Assembly: GCA_035556075.1 (NCBI GenBank)
Contig: DATMFQ010000013.1
Span: 1-64,000, forward strand
Direction: 5' to 3'
DNA from: 73-13 sp035556075
Lineage (GTDB): Bacteria > Actinomycetota > Actinomycetes > Actinomycetales > Microbacteriaceae
Length of the DNA: 64,000 nt
Both the position numbers and the translations under genes were made by a program. Below, in pieces: positions 16,974-24,487 of this stretch; the stretch's first letter is position 1; every line of letters starts with the position of its first letter. Below the pieces are notes generated by a model that was given only the letters and a program-made list of their open reading frames with translations, did no database searches and was not told the DNA's origin.

Positions 16974-17366
16974 ATGACTGCTGCACCGTCCCCGACGACC
17001 CCCACCCACCGACACCCGAAGGACGAGCTCGGCGCCGCCGGCGAGGCCCTCGCCGCCGACTTCCTCCGCCGCCGGGGTCACGTCATCCTCGACCGGAACT
17101 GGCGCGCACCGCACGGCCGCGGTGAGCTCGACCTCGTCACCCTCGACCGCGACCGGATCGTGGTCGTCGAGGTGAAGACCCGGTCCTCGCTCGACTACGG
17201 GCACCCCTTCGAGGCGATCGACACGAAGAAACTTGAGCGCCTGTACCGGCTCGGCTGGGGCTGGTGCCGGTGGCGCGGGCATGTCCTCGACCGCGTCGAC
17301 GCCGTCGCGGTGCTGCTGCCGCGTGGCGGGCCCGCCGTCATCGAGCACCTCGAGGGGGTGCGCTGA
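16974..17366 (+). CDS. yraN: UPF0102 family protein YraN (endonuclease-like fold)
   Basis: 130 residues. GAAGEALAADFLRRRGHVIL, then GELDLVTLDRDRIVVVEVKT: the Glu, Asp and E-x-K pattern of a restriction-endonuclease-like fold. Function is unproven in bacteria. It is translationally linked to yifB (TGATG) and normally forms yraN-yifB-dprA with it. Confidence 0.92.
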   Translation: MTAAPSPTTPTHRHPKDELGAAGEALAADFLRRRGHVILDRNWRAPHGRGELDLVTLDRDRIVVVEVKTRSSLDYGHPFEAIDTKKLERLYRLGWGWCRWRGHVLDRVDAVAVLLPRGGPAVIEHLEGVR

Positions 17367-18294
17367 TGTCGATCGGGCGCACGAGATCCGTCGCGCTGAC
17401 CGGACTGCGCGGCGAGCTCGTCGAGGTCGAGGCCGACCTCGCGGCGGGGATGCCCGCATTCATCCTCATTGGACTTCCCGACGCGGCACTCGGTGAGGCC
17501 CGCGAGCGGGTCCGCTCGGCTGCGGCGAACAGCGGCTGCGAGCTGCCGAACCGCCGGGTGACGGTGAACCTCTCACCAGCGGCGCTCCCGAAGCAGGGCT
17601 CGGGCTTCGATCTCGGCATCGCGATGGCGATGCTCGCCGCCGCCGGGAGCGTGCCGGCGGAGTCGGTGGCCCGGGTCGTCCACATCGGTGAGCTCGGCCT
17701 TGACGGGCGCGTGCGGAGCGTGCCAGGCGTGCTGCCCGCCGTCGTCGCCGCGAAGCGAGCGGGGTGCGAGACGGTGATGGTCCCCGAGCCGAGCGCGCGT
17801 GAGGCGGAGCTCGTCGATGGTATCCGGATCGTGCCGGTCGCGTCGTTGCGGACCGCGCTCATCTGGCACGGCGCCGAGCTCGATCCGGGGGAGCCCCTCG
17901 CGCCGGAGCCGCCGCTGCTCGCCGACCCGCTCGAGCGCACTGGCCCAGCTCCGGACCTCGCCGAGGTCGTCGGGAATCCCGACGCGATCCGCGCCCTGCT
18001 CGTGGCGGCGGCCGGTGGCCACCACCTCTTCATGCTCGGACCGCCAGGCGCGGGCAAGACGATGCTCGCCACCCGACTGCCGGGTCTGCTGCCGGACCTG
18101 GACCCCGAGCAGGCGATCGAGGCCGCCTCGATCCGCTCGCTGAGCGGTCTGCCGGTCACCCGGCTGAGCAGCGCGCCACCCTTCGAAGCGCCACACCACA
18201 CGGCCTCCCCGGCGGCAATCATTGGCGGCGGCAGCGGGGTGATTCGGCCCGGCGCGATCGCGCGGGCCGCCCACGGCGTGCTGTTCCTTGACGA
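17366..18294 (+). pseudogene. comM: yifB/comM, 5' part, interrupted by the integrative element
   Basis: The first 309 codons of the Mg-chelatase-like AAA+ protein YifB/ComM, a branch-migration helicase used in natural transformation in other bacteria. The N-terminal subdomain (LIGLPDAALGEARERVRSA, NLSPAALPKQGSGFDLGIAM) and Walker A (GPPGAGKTML, near residue 225) are intact. The reading frame is cut in Walker B after LFLDE, where normal YifB continues APEF. The rest of the gene is at 30684-31325, 12.4 kb away. Both ends keep the same phase, so exact excision would restore a gene of about 520 codons. In the integrated state the frame runs on without a stop into the capsid gene. Confidence 0.93.
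18284..18294 (+). repeat. attL core of the integrative element
   Basis: TTCCTTGACGA here matches TTCCTCGACGA at the right end (30684-30694) with one central difference. Outside these 11 bases the left flank is yifB and the right flank is element DNA. A short shared core is what large serine integrases leave. The exact crossover dinucleotide cannot be told. Confidence 0.75.
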
Positions 18295-18299
18295 GTCAA
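18294..18299 (-). promoter_or_regulatory. -35 half (TTGACT) of the integrase promoter, stranded at attL
   Basis: Read on the minus strand this hexamer is TTGACT. In the circular form it would lie exactly 17 bases upstream of TACAAT at 30671-30676 before the integrase gene. At attL no -10 box lies at the matching distance in yifB (the hexamer there is CCGTGG), so this half is inactive when integrated. Confidence 0.7.
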
Positions 18300-18325
18300 A
18301 CAATCAGGAATACAACCAAGTGAGC

Positions 18326-18354
18326 CTGACAGTCCTAACCAATCCTGGTATTTT
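18326..18354 (+). promoter_or_regulatory. candidate promoter for the capsid gene
   Basis: CTGACA (18326-18331), 17 bases, TATTTT (18349-18354), about 140 bases upstream of the capsid start and inside the element. It would be divergent to the integrase promoter across attP in the circle. The -10 is weak. Confidence 0.4.
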
Positions 18355-18493
18355 TGTTGTACGGCAACTACCTGTGGTGTTCCGCAGATTCGCTGGGCAG
18401 AGGTTCGACGTAGCTCTATCGCTAATCCCTCTAGCGCTCGGCCTCACGCACACCCGCGGTGGCGTAGTTCAACCACAACCGTTAGGAGTTGCC

Positions 18494-19639
18494 ATGGAGC
18501 TTACGTTCCCTGACATCTACGGAGCCGATCGCGGCTTCAGCGTGCAGGCAGACGTCCTCACGCAAACGGCGGACGGGGTGTCGCTCAACGTTCTCTGGAA
18601 CGAGTTCCAGGACGCACTGAATGAGTGGAACCAGGGGCGCTCAGCGTTCCAGGCATTGTTCTCGTTCAGCACGACGGACGCCTATTCGATGCACGCCGCC
18701 AACCACAAGAACAACATCACCTTCGAGCAGGCATCGGAGTTTGGCCTCGCACAGGCGGGGCGCGCAAAGCCCGACTACCTGCGTATGGGCTATGACTTCA
18801 CTTGGTTCGATCTGGCTCTGCGCTATACGCGCTCGTTCCTTCGCGAAGCGAGTGCCGAACAGGTTCGTAGCCAGCACGCTGCGATCCTCGAAGCTGACAA
18901 CCGTCTGGTCTTCGGTGGCATCATGCGCGCACTCACGACCAAGCCTGCCGACACGTCGAGCCGTCCAGTCTCGCCGGAGGGTCTGCCGATCTTCTCGCTC
19001 TGGGATGGTCTCTCGGACTCGAAGCCGGAGCCGTTCGGTGGCAAAACATTCTCTGCCGGTCACCAACACTACTTCGTGTCTGGTGCTGCAACCGTTGATG
19101 GTGGCGACCTCAAGCAATTGATCGACACCATTCAGGAGCATGGCTACGGTCTCCGCTCATCCAACGAGCAGATCGTGATCTTCGTGCACCCTACGGACTT
19201 CGAGCACATCCGTCAGTTCCGGCGGGACTCGGAGAACGACGCCCAGAGGCCCTACGATTTCATCCCGTCCGTGAATGCGCCTGCGTATCTCACCGACGTG
19301 TCGATCGTTGGGGACCGCGCTCCGGCGACCTTCCGGAACCTCTCCATCGAGGGTTCGTACGGCGACGCGTGGATTCACAAGGACCATTTGGTGCCGCAGG
19401 GCTACATGATCGCGCTCGCATCGTCCGGCCCAGGTAGTTCGCGAAACCCAGTCGCGTTCCGCCAGCATTCGCAGCGCGAGAACCACGGGTTGATCCTTCA
19501 CTCGGAGAACGCGTCGTACCCGCTGATCGGGTCGACGTACGAGCGCGGGTTCGGTGCTGGCATCGAGAATCGCTCTGCGGCGGCTGTCATGCAGATCAAG
19601 GCGAGCGGATCGTACGTCTCGCCTGAGTGGCCTTCCTAG
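18494..19639 (+). CDS. phage major capsid protein
   Basis: 381 residues from ATG 18494, with AGGAG six bases upstream. Capsid-like features run along the chain: ADNRLVFGGIMRALTT near residue 140, a central IVIFVHPTDFEHIRQF, then FRNLSIEGSYGDAWIHKD, LVPQGYMIALASSGPG and NPVAFRQHSQRENHG, and at the end YERGFGAGIENRSAAAVMQI with KASGSY. This pattern is that of an actinophage HK97-fold capsid family. No scaffold or protease gene is adjacent. The gene is in the same frame as the truncated yifB upstream, with no stop codon between. A strong terminator follows. Confidence 0.85.
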   Translation: MELTFPDIYGADRGFSVQADVLTQTADGVSLNVLWNEFQDALNEWNQGRSAFQALFSFSTTDAYSMHAANHKNNITFEQASEFGLAQAGRAKPDYLRMGYDFTWFDLALRYTRSFLREASAEQVRSQHAAILEADNRLVFGGIMRALTTKPADTSSRPVSPEGLPIFSLWDGLSDSKPEPFGGKTFSAGHQHYFVSGAATVDGGDLKQLIDTIQEHGYGLRSSNEQIVIFVHPTDFEHIRQFRRDSENDAQRPYDFIPSVNAPAYLTDVSIVGDRAPATFRNLSIEGSYGDAWIHKDHLVPQGYMIALASSGPGSSRNPVAFRQHSQRENHGLILHSENASYPLIGSTYERGFGAGIENRSAAAVMQIKASGSYVSPEWPS

Positions 19640-19690
19640 GCCCACTGAGTCGCCGTCGGGGCTTTCCCTCTTTCACCTGACGGAGACACC

Positions 19691-19730
19691 AGGGCGCCGA
19701 TGCCACTGGCTCCGGCATCGGCGCCCTTTA
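19691..19730 (+). terminator. intrinsic terminator after the capsid gene
   Basis: Perfect 14-base arms AGGGCGCCGATGCC and GGCATCGGCGCCCT with a 9-base loop, followed by TT. It separates the capsid transcript from the following small genes. Confidence 0.8.
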
Positions 19731-19760
19731 GCTCTCAGGAGCCACAGATTGGAGCCCACC

Positions 19761-20009
19761 ATGTCCTTCCTCGAGTTCCTCGGATTGCCGGACCCTCGCA
19801 AGATCGCACGTGAAGCGCGCGCCGAGTGCACAGACCCAGTCGTGCTCGCGAACCTTGATCCCATGGTTCGGAATGCCGAGGCGCGACTCGCGCCATGGCT
19901 ACACGACGCCGTCCGTGCTCGCGTGCGCCACGATCCTGGCCTCTTGGCACTCACGGATCAGTTCGCCGCTGAATTCGCCCACAGCGCGCGGCGGGGGCGT
20001 CGTGTCTAG
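19761..20009 (+). CDS. small phage-type protein of unknown function
   Basis: 82 residues from ATG 19761, with GGAG six bases upstream. Sequence SFLEFLGLPDPRKIAREARA, then a helical stretch ending in a basic SARRGRRV. No domain recognised. It overlaps the next gene by eight bases and lies between the capsid and the zinc-knuckle gene, so a role in packaging or head assembly is possible but unproven. Confidence 0.65.
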   Translation: MSFLEFLGLPDPRKIAREARAECTDPVVLANLDPMVRNAEARLAPWLHDAVRARVRHDPGLLALTDQFAAEFAHSARRGRRV

Positions 20010-20664
20010 CGAAGCTGACAACTCGTGTACTGCCACTACTCGCGCTGGTAACCCTTGCCGTCGTAAGCGTGAGCGCGGATCGACCGTCTGCCAAGCGCAC
20101 CGACCAAAGGACGTGATCGCAAAGGCGCTCGAAGGCATCGAGAAGCCGCGCTGCGTCTACACAAAGCGCAACAAGGAGCGTTGCAAGAACGCGCCAATCA
20201 AGGGTGGCACCGTCTGCAGGAAGCACGGCGGCGCTGCGGCGCACATTCAGCGCAAAGCTCGCGAGCGGTTGCAGTCGATGATCGTGCCGGCCTTGGTCGA
20301 ACTCAACAAGATCTTGGTGGCTCCCGGAACCTCAGACGGCGACAAGCTCCGTGCAATCTCGATGGTTCTCGATCGCACTGGCTACGGCAAAGAGTCGAAC
20401 CACCTGCACACGGTCGAGGTCAAACCGTGGGAGAAGACCATGGAAGCGATCGTTGTCGAGCTGTCCGGCGAGACCGAGGACGTCCAGGACGCCGAGATAG
20501 TCGAAGAGTCCGCCCTGCCTGCTCCCGAACCCTCCAAGCACGAGTTTGACGGCCCTCGGATAGGGCCTGGCATCGACGGGAACGTCACCGTTCTCAGTTC
20601 TGGCGTGCCCCACATCAAGAGCGATGTTGAGCGACCCGCGCGAAGGAGACCCAACGATGACTGA
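20002..20664 (+). CDS. double zinc-knuckle (C-K-x-HGG) phage protein, possible small-terminase-like
   Basis: 220 residues from GTG 20002. Two Cys/His modules lie near the N-terminus: CTATTRAGNPCRRKRERG with CQAH, and CVYTKRNKERCKNAPIKGG with CRKHGG. After them comes a helical part (ARERLQSMIVPALVELNKIL) and an acidic tail. The C-x-HGG module followed by KARERL is frequent in actinophage proteins encoded beside terminase genes, and some are annotated as small terminase. Here it sits near a capsid gene with no large terminase. That would suit a satellite that redirects a helper packaging motor; this is inference. Confidence 0.6.
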   Translation: MSSEADNSCTATTRAGNPCRRKRERGSTVCQAHRPKDVIAKALEGIEKPRCVYTKRNKERCKNAPIKGGTVCRKHGGAAAHIQRKARERLQSMIVPALVELNKILVAPGTSDGDKLRAISMVLDRTGYGKESNHLHTVEVKPWEKTMEAIVVELSGETEDVQDAEIVEESALPAPEPSKHEFDGPRIGPGIDGNVTVLSSGVPHIKSDVERPARRRPNDD

Positions 20665-20794
20665 CAGTTCAAGGCGTGGGGAGTTCTCCCCGAACCCTCA
20701 GGCTCCCGAGCCGTACCCCAGTCCACTCGATCCTCCGAGCACATTTCGTGACTACCTCGAGTCCAAGTACGAGCATGATCATCCCGGTGGGTGA
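20657..20794 (+). CDS. 45-residue proline-rich small protein
   Basis: ATG 20657 overlaps the previous stop by eight bases, and CGAAGGAGA lies just upstream as a good ribosome site. Sequence MTDSSRRGEFSPNPQAPEPY, then a short acidic/His tail. No family is recognised. It overlaps the next small gene, suggesting translational coupling. Confidence 0.5.
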   Translation: MTDSSRRGEFSPNPQAPEPYPSPLDPPSTFRDYLESKYEHDHPGG

Positions 20795-20981
20795 CCAGGG
20801 TTGGCGACTTCGCTCGGTGGGCGAAGGTGCGTCGTGGGGCACCTACAAGCAGATCGTGTTCGCTGTCGCTCCCAACTGCCCCGACGCTGCCCATCCGACC
20901 CGTGACTGCGGTTGTAGAGCGTTCCGCAACCGGCACAGCGCGTTGAGCTACATTCGCCAGCACGACGACAGCGTCGCTTAG
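20775..20981 (+). CDS. small Cys-containing phage protein
   Basis: 68 residues from ATG 20775. It contains WGTYKQIVFAVAPNCPD and HPTRDCGCRAFRNRHSA with three Cys and several His, so a small metal-binding fold is possible. It overlaps the previous gene in another frame and ends the rightward left-arm gene run. Confidence 0.45.
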   Translation: MIIPVGDQGWRLRSVGEGASWGTYKQIVFAVAPNCPDAAHPTRDCGCRAFRNRHSALSYIRQHDDSVA

Positions 20982-21022
20982 GTTTCCTGGTATCGAATCA
21001 ATCGAGGGCCACCAGAAAGTTG

Positions 21023-21046
21023 CTCAGATCGACGCTCAGCAACGCT
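21023..21046 (+). repeat. 24-bp inverted repeat, left copy
   Basis: CTCAGATCGACGCTCAGCAACGCT; the exact reverse complement is at 24086-24109. Within it and just beyond, CGCTCAGC occurs twice ten bases apart. The pair brackets the regulator and primase-polymerase genes. It may be an operator or recombination/replication site. Confidence 0.85.
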
Positions 21047-21084
21047 CAGCCACGGTGCCGTTGCTCTAGGTCGATTCGATTGTC

Positions 21085-21101
21085 GCCGTAACAATTACGG
21101 C
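21085..21101. repeat. hairpin GCCGTAA-CAA-TTACGGC
   Basis: A perfect 7-base dyad with a 3-base loop in the 319-base gene-free gap 20982-21300. No T-run follows, so an operator is as likely as a terminator. Confidence 0.4.
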
Positions 21102-21121
21102 TCGATAACGAGCAGGTCAGC

Positions 21122-21160
21122 TTGTAAATCTCGACAACTGTCCGTATACAATTGTTGTAT
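21122..21160 (+). promoter_or_regulatory. promoter with overlapping operator for the replication module
   Basis: TTGTAA (21122-21127), 17 bases, TATACA (21145-21150): a good sigma70-type promoter pointing toward the HTH and primase genes. The perfect 15-base palindrome ATACAA-TTG-TTGTAT (21146-21160) covers the -10 end, where a repressor would block initiation. Confidence 0.65.
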
Positions 21161-21273
21161 CGAACAAAGCGAAGGCGTCGCACTCAATCAAATCTGAGGA
21201 ACGCGGCGAGGTTGGCACACCGGTAGCTGACTCCCTGAAAGACGGGACCTAAGGCCGGGATAGACCTCTGGTC

Positions 21274-21296
21274 GATCACACCGATAGGTGGTGATC
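21274..21296 (+). promoter_or_regulatory. hairpin covering the ribosome site of the HTH gene
   Basis: GATCAC and GTGATC, with ACC and GGT inside, pair across GATA, and the right arm contains the GGTGGTGA ribosome site four bases before ATG 21301. It could limit translation of the regulator. Confidence 0.35.
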
Positions 21297-21300
21297 CCAG

Positions 21301-21597
21301 ATGGGTCTCCCATTCCGACGACAACCCCTCGGCGACCTTCTCCAGGCGCATGAGGTCACGTATCGTCAGGCCGCTCGTGCACTTAAGTGCAATGAAGGCC
21401 GAATCAACAACATGGTCGCTGGCCGTGTCTATCCGACCGCGGTCGAGATCGACGCTCTCGAAGAGTTGATCGGGCTCCCGATCCAGACCATGTTCGACAA
21501 CGAAGTGCTGAAGTTCTACAGCATCTACGGCAGCCGACACACTCGTGAGGGTCGAGCAGCTCGCGCGGCTAGTGCAGCTCAGGGGAGCGACCAGTGA
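21301..21597 (+). CDS. small helix-turn-helix (Cro/Xre-like) regulator
   Basis: 98 residues. QAARALKCNEGRINNMVAGR matches an HTH of the Xre/phage repressor type, preceded by LGDLLQAHEVTY and followed by an ALEELIGLP helix. First gene after the operator-covered promoter, translationally joined (GTGA) to the next small ORF. It probably controls the replication module, as the regulator in front of satellite rep genes does; its target is inferred. Confidence 0.65.
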   Translation: MGLPFRRQPLGDLLQAHEVTYRQAARALKCNEGRINNMVAGRVYPTAVEIDALEELIGLPIQTMFDNEVLKFYSIYGSRHTREGRAARAASAAQGSDQ

Positions 21598-21707
21598 GCG
21601 CGCGGCTGGACGAGCAGGAGTCCGGTGCGCCGATCCCCGACGACCTCGTGGACTGGTTCGTGGCCTTCCTTCGGAGAGGGGAGGGCTCCAATGGCTCGCA
21701 GGCATGA
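21594..21707 (+). CDS. 37-residue ORF between the HTH and primase genes
   Basis: GTG 21594 overlaps the preceding stop as GTGA. Sequence VSARLDEQESGAPIPDDLVD, then WFVAFLRRGEG. It overlaps the next ORF by 17 bases. Close packing and overlap support expression; function unknown. Confidence 0.4.
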   Translation: MSARLDEQESGAPIPDDLVDWFVAFLRRGEGSNGSQA

Positions 21708-21921
21708 GAAAAGGGCTGCCCTAGCGCGGAACAACCCTCTCTCAACTGAAACTGAAACGACCAAGGAGCCATCGAGTTTCGAGTCGATTGTACTAGAAAA
21801 CCCCAGATCAGATACGGAATTGCTGGCGATCTTCGACGCTGCGGTCTATCGTGCTCTGCTCGTCGAGCAACAGAAGGTAACGGCGTTCTTGGCAGGTGAT
21901 CGCCATGTTCACTCTCGATGA
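21691..21921 (+). CDS. 76-residue protein preceding the primase-helicase
   Basis: ATG 21691 follows GGAGAGGGGAGGG. Basic N-terminus (MARRHEKRAALARN) and an acidic, helical C-terminal half. It overlaps the primase gene by 17 bases. No family recognised; a replication accessory role is suggested only by position. Confidence 0.5.
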   Translation: MARRHEKRAALARNNPLSTETETTKEPSSFESIVLENPRSDTELLAIFDAAVYRALLVEQQKVTAFLAGDRHVHSR

Positions 21922-23716
21922 CCTCATGCAGTTCACGGAGCGAGGTTGGAGGATCTTCCCGGTCCGCCCAAACGCCAAGAACCCCTGGACGTTCAACGGT
22001 TACAAGGCAGGGACAACCAGCGCCACCCAAATCAGTCAGTGGCTGGACGAAAAGCCGGACGCCAATTGGGGTGTCGCAACGGGGGCAGGGTCTGATCTGC
22101 TGGTAATCGACCTCGATACGAAGGGCGACGGGGAAGGGACTCTTCGGGCTTGGCTCGATGAGCGCCGGATACCGTGGCCGGTCACGTACTCGGTGCGAAC
22201 TCCGAGTGGTGGTCTCCACTTGTACTTCCGTCATGTCGAGGGGTTGCGGAGTGCCGCGAGACTCATGCCAGGCGTCGACCTGAGAACTTCTGGCGGACTT
22301 GTCGTGCTCCCTGGTTCGACAATCGACGGGCGGTCTTACGTCGCGCTGAGCGACGCTGAGCGGGTCGAATACGCGCCAGACCTCCTGGTCGACGTTCTTC
22401 GAACGCGATCGCAGGACGAGTCGACGTGGGAGACACCTTCGAGCTGGACGGCGGGAGTCCCAGCAGGTCACAGAGATCGGTACTTGTTCCGGCTGGCGTG
22501 TGACCTTCGGCGGCGACTCAAGGACGACCGTGAACTCGTCACCCGGATCGTGCTGGAAGCTGCGGACAACTGCGACCCGCCATTCCGTCGCGAGGAGGCG
22601 TTGCGGAAGGTCCAGTCGGCGTTCGAGCAGGACCACTCGGACGGATTCGATCTGAGTCGCATGCCATTCCAGTCCGAGGACATCGACGTGTCCTCGCTGT
22701 ATCTCGACGTCACCAAGGCGCTCGCGGGTGAACTCAAGCCAGTTGAGCCAGACGCCGGATCAACCCGAACGGACGGGCTGTACTTGCTTTACTCGGGGAA
22801 GGTCAACGGGCTGGTGGGTGACCCTGAATCGGGGAAAACCCTTATTGCCTTGGCGATGATCGTCGACACGCTCCGGCGTGGTGGAAACGCTGCCATCCTG
22901 GATCTCGACCACAACGGGATCGTCGAGATCCTGACGCGGCTGGTGGGGTTCGGTGCTGACAAGGACGTGCTCGCGGATCACGATAGGTTCCGGCTCGCAG
23001 CGCCAGAGTCCCGTGACGAGTACCTTGCCTTGCGCGATGACATTACGGACTGGTCGCCCTCTATAGTGCTCGTGGATAGCATCGGAGAACTTGGCGCGCT
23101 GTTTGGCGCGAACCTCAACCGCGACGAAGAGTACGCGCCGCTGAACCGTATGGCCGTCCAACCGTTCGCGACCGCCGGTAGCGCGGTCATCGCAGTCGAC
23201 CACATGGCCAAGAACGAGCAATCACGATCCTTCGGCGCGGGAGGAACTATCCGTAAGAAGGCCGCGATGAACGGCGCCTACTACGAGGTTGCTCTCAGTG
23301 GCAGGGAGGGCTTCACGCGATCGCGAGGTGGCCGGGCGTACCTCAAGTTGAAGAAGGACCGCCCGGGTGGCATCAAGGATCAGAGTCCTGCCGAGCGTGA
23401 TCCCGTCGTGGCGGAGTTCGTACTTGCGCCGCCAGGAATCGGTATCGAGTTCTCGACTTGGGCGTTCGAGTCGGGGGTCACCATCCAAGCCCGCCGTGCA
23501 GTTCAGGCCGAGGAGAAGTCAACCGCGATCCGCGACAAGGTTCTCAACGCGCTCGGAGAGAGTGAACTCAACACGACTGAGCTGAAGGCCGAGGTCTACA
23601 ACGCCGGTGAAACCAACGACAACAAGCAGACCGCGCTTATCCGTCAGATGGTCGACGATGGGCTGCTCGTCGTTCGTCAGCAAGGTACTGCGAGGTTCTA
23701 CTCGCGCCGTCAGTGA
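21905..23716 (+). CDS. bifunctional primase-polymerase / RepA-like helicase
   Basis: 603 residues from ATG 21905, with AGGTGA upstream. The N-terminal Prim-Pol domain has DLLVIDLDTKGD (catalytic D-x-D), SGGLHLYFRH and GVDLRTSGGLVVLPGS. From about residue 290 a RecA-like ATPase shows GLVGDPESGKTLIA (Walker A), SIVLVDSIGELGALF (Walker B) and AVIAVDHMAK. The last 60 residues resemble a winged helix (TALIRQMVDDGLLVV). Such proteins replicate plasmids, ICEs and phage satellites autonomously. The gap downstream holds origin-like repeats. Confidence 0.88.
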   Translation: MFTLDDLMQFTERGWRIFPVRPNAKNPWTFNGYKAGTTSATQISQWLDEKPDANWGVATGAGSDLLVIDLDTKGDGEGTLRAWLDERRIPWPVTYSVRTPSGGLHLYFRHVEGLRSAARLMPGVDLRTSGGLVVLPGSTIDGRSYVALSDAERVEYAPDLLVDVLRTRSQDESTWETPSSWTAGVPAGHRDRYLFRLACDLRRRLKDDRELVTRIVLEAADNCDPPFRREEALRKVQSAFEQDHSDGFDLSRMPFQSEDIDVSSLYLDVTKALAGELKPVEPDAGSTRTDGLYLLYSGKVNGLVGDPESGKTLIALAMIVDTLRRGGNAAILDLDHNGIVEILTRLVGFGADKDVLADHDRFRLAAPESRDEYLALRDDITDWSPSIVLVDSIGELGALFGANLNRDEEYAPLNRMAVQPFATAGSAVIAVDHMAKNEQSRSFGAGGTIRKKAAMNGAYYEVALSGREGFTRSRGGRAYLKLKKDRPGGIKDQSPAERDPVVAEFVLAPPGIGIEFSTWAFESGVTIQARRAVQAEEKSTAIRDKVLNALGESELNTTELKAEVYNAGETNDNKQTALIRQMVDDGLLVVRQQGTARFYSRRQ

Positions 23717-23756
23717 TGCGGGCGACGGAGACGGATTTGTCGGGTTATATGAGGGA

Positions 23757-24240
23757 CTTCCAACCAAGCCAACCAGTGCCAACCAACCAAGCGTTTGCTT
23801 CCAACCAACCAACCCCACCCCGTAGGGGTTGGTTGGAAGCAATCGTTGATTTGCATCCCCTTTCAGCCCGTGTCTTGGTTGCATAGAGTTGTGCGCATTT
23901 CGTAAGCGCGATCTCTAAAGCCGAAGGCCTACGAAACTGGAAGCTAAGGACCGTAACGGCCTAGGTGCTGTCGCTTGAGTCGCTTTGAGGGACTTTGGAG
24001 AAGGATTTGACTGTCTTGTCTCCGAATCAGGCAGGGCGAAAATCTACCTACGATCGCCTTCTCCGATCACGTAGAGCACGTGTCCAGCGTTGCTGAGCGT
24101 CGATCTGAGACGATTTCCGCAAGGGTTGGTTGTTCGATATTCAACCCAAATTTAAGCCTCTCTAACCTGCCTCGTAAAGCTTGTAAAGCATTCGTTGGAA
24201 TGTTTTACATGTGTATTGCTTCCTAGTTTAATTGTTGTAA
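23757..24240. other. candidate replication origin of the element
   Basis: The 576-base gene-free gap after the primase-helicase (23717-24292) begins with clustered CCAACC/CCAACCA repeats (23757-23818). It contains a 14-base perfect dyad GCTTCCAACCAACC (23797-23810) with its complement at 23827-23840, a further GGGTTGGTTG at 24123, the right 24-bp inverted repeat, and an AT-rich stretch at about 24135-24240. Repeats plus AT-rich DNA next to a rep gene is the usual origin layout. Origin activity is inferred. Confidence 0.5.
24086..24109 (-). repeat. 24-bp inverted repeat, right copy
   Basis: AGCGTTGCTGAGCGTCGATCTGAG, the exact reverse complement of 21023-21046. The two copies face each other across 3.04 kb holding the regulator, small ORFs, primase-helicase and repeat region. 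Confidence 0.85.
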
Positions 24241-24266
24241 CAGGATTCGAACATACATACGAATCC
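24183..24266 (+). promoter_or_regulatory. promoter and palindromes upstream of the resolvase operon
   Basis: TTTACA (24204-24209), 17 bases, TTTAAT (24227-24232). GTAAAGCATTC / GAATGTTTTAC (24183-24193 and 24198-24208) is an 11-base dyad with one mismatch over the -35. GGATTCG / CGAATCC (24243-24249 and 24260-24266) is a perfect dyad after the likely start site. Control by an element regulator is probable. Confidence 0.55.
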
Positions 24267-24292
24267 GCTAACGATTGAACGAAGGAATGAAT

Positions 24293-24487
24293 ATGAACGA
24301 GTACGCAGCGCGGAACCTCCTTGCCGAAACGCTCAACAGCGAACAACTCGAAGCACTTGCCATCCTCATGAAGGCAACGGACGCGACTGACGAGCTGAGC
24401 ACGACGCTCTACGAGGGGCTGATGGTTGGTCGCCGTCGAGCTGACGCGGATCTCTTCGTGGACACGTTCATTGGGGCAACGGAGTGA
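24293..24487 (+). CDS. 64-residue small acidic protein
   Basis: ATG 24293 lies six bases after GAAGGA, better placed than the in-frame ATG or TTG upstream. Sequence NEYAARNLLAETLNSEQLEA, rich in Glu, Leu and Ala. First gene of an operon ending in the resolvase; it overlaps the next start (GTGA). It could be a directionality factor or regulator, but no motif shows it. Confidence 0.55.
   Translation: MNEYAARNLLAETLNSEQLEALAILMKATDATDELSTTLYEGLMVGRRRADADLFVDTFIGATE

Noticed and set aside
18440..18494. tRNA-like sequence near attL
   Set aside because: GTGGCGTAGTTCAA resembles tRNA pieces, but no acceptor stem or cloverleaf can be formed and the integration target is clearly yifB.
21023..24109. 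Firm call of an invertible segment
   Set aside because: The 24-bp repeats lack the internal dyad expected of invertase crossover sites, so inversion is kept only as one hypothesis.
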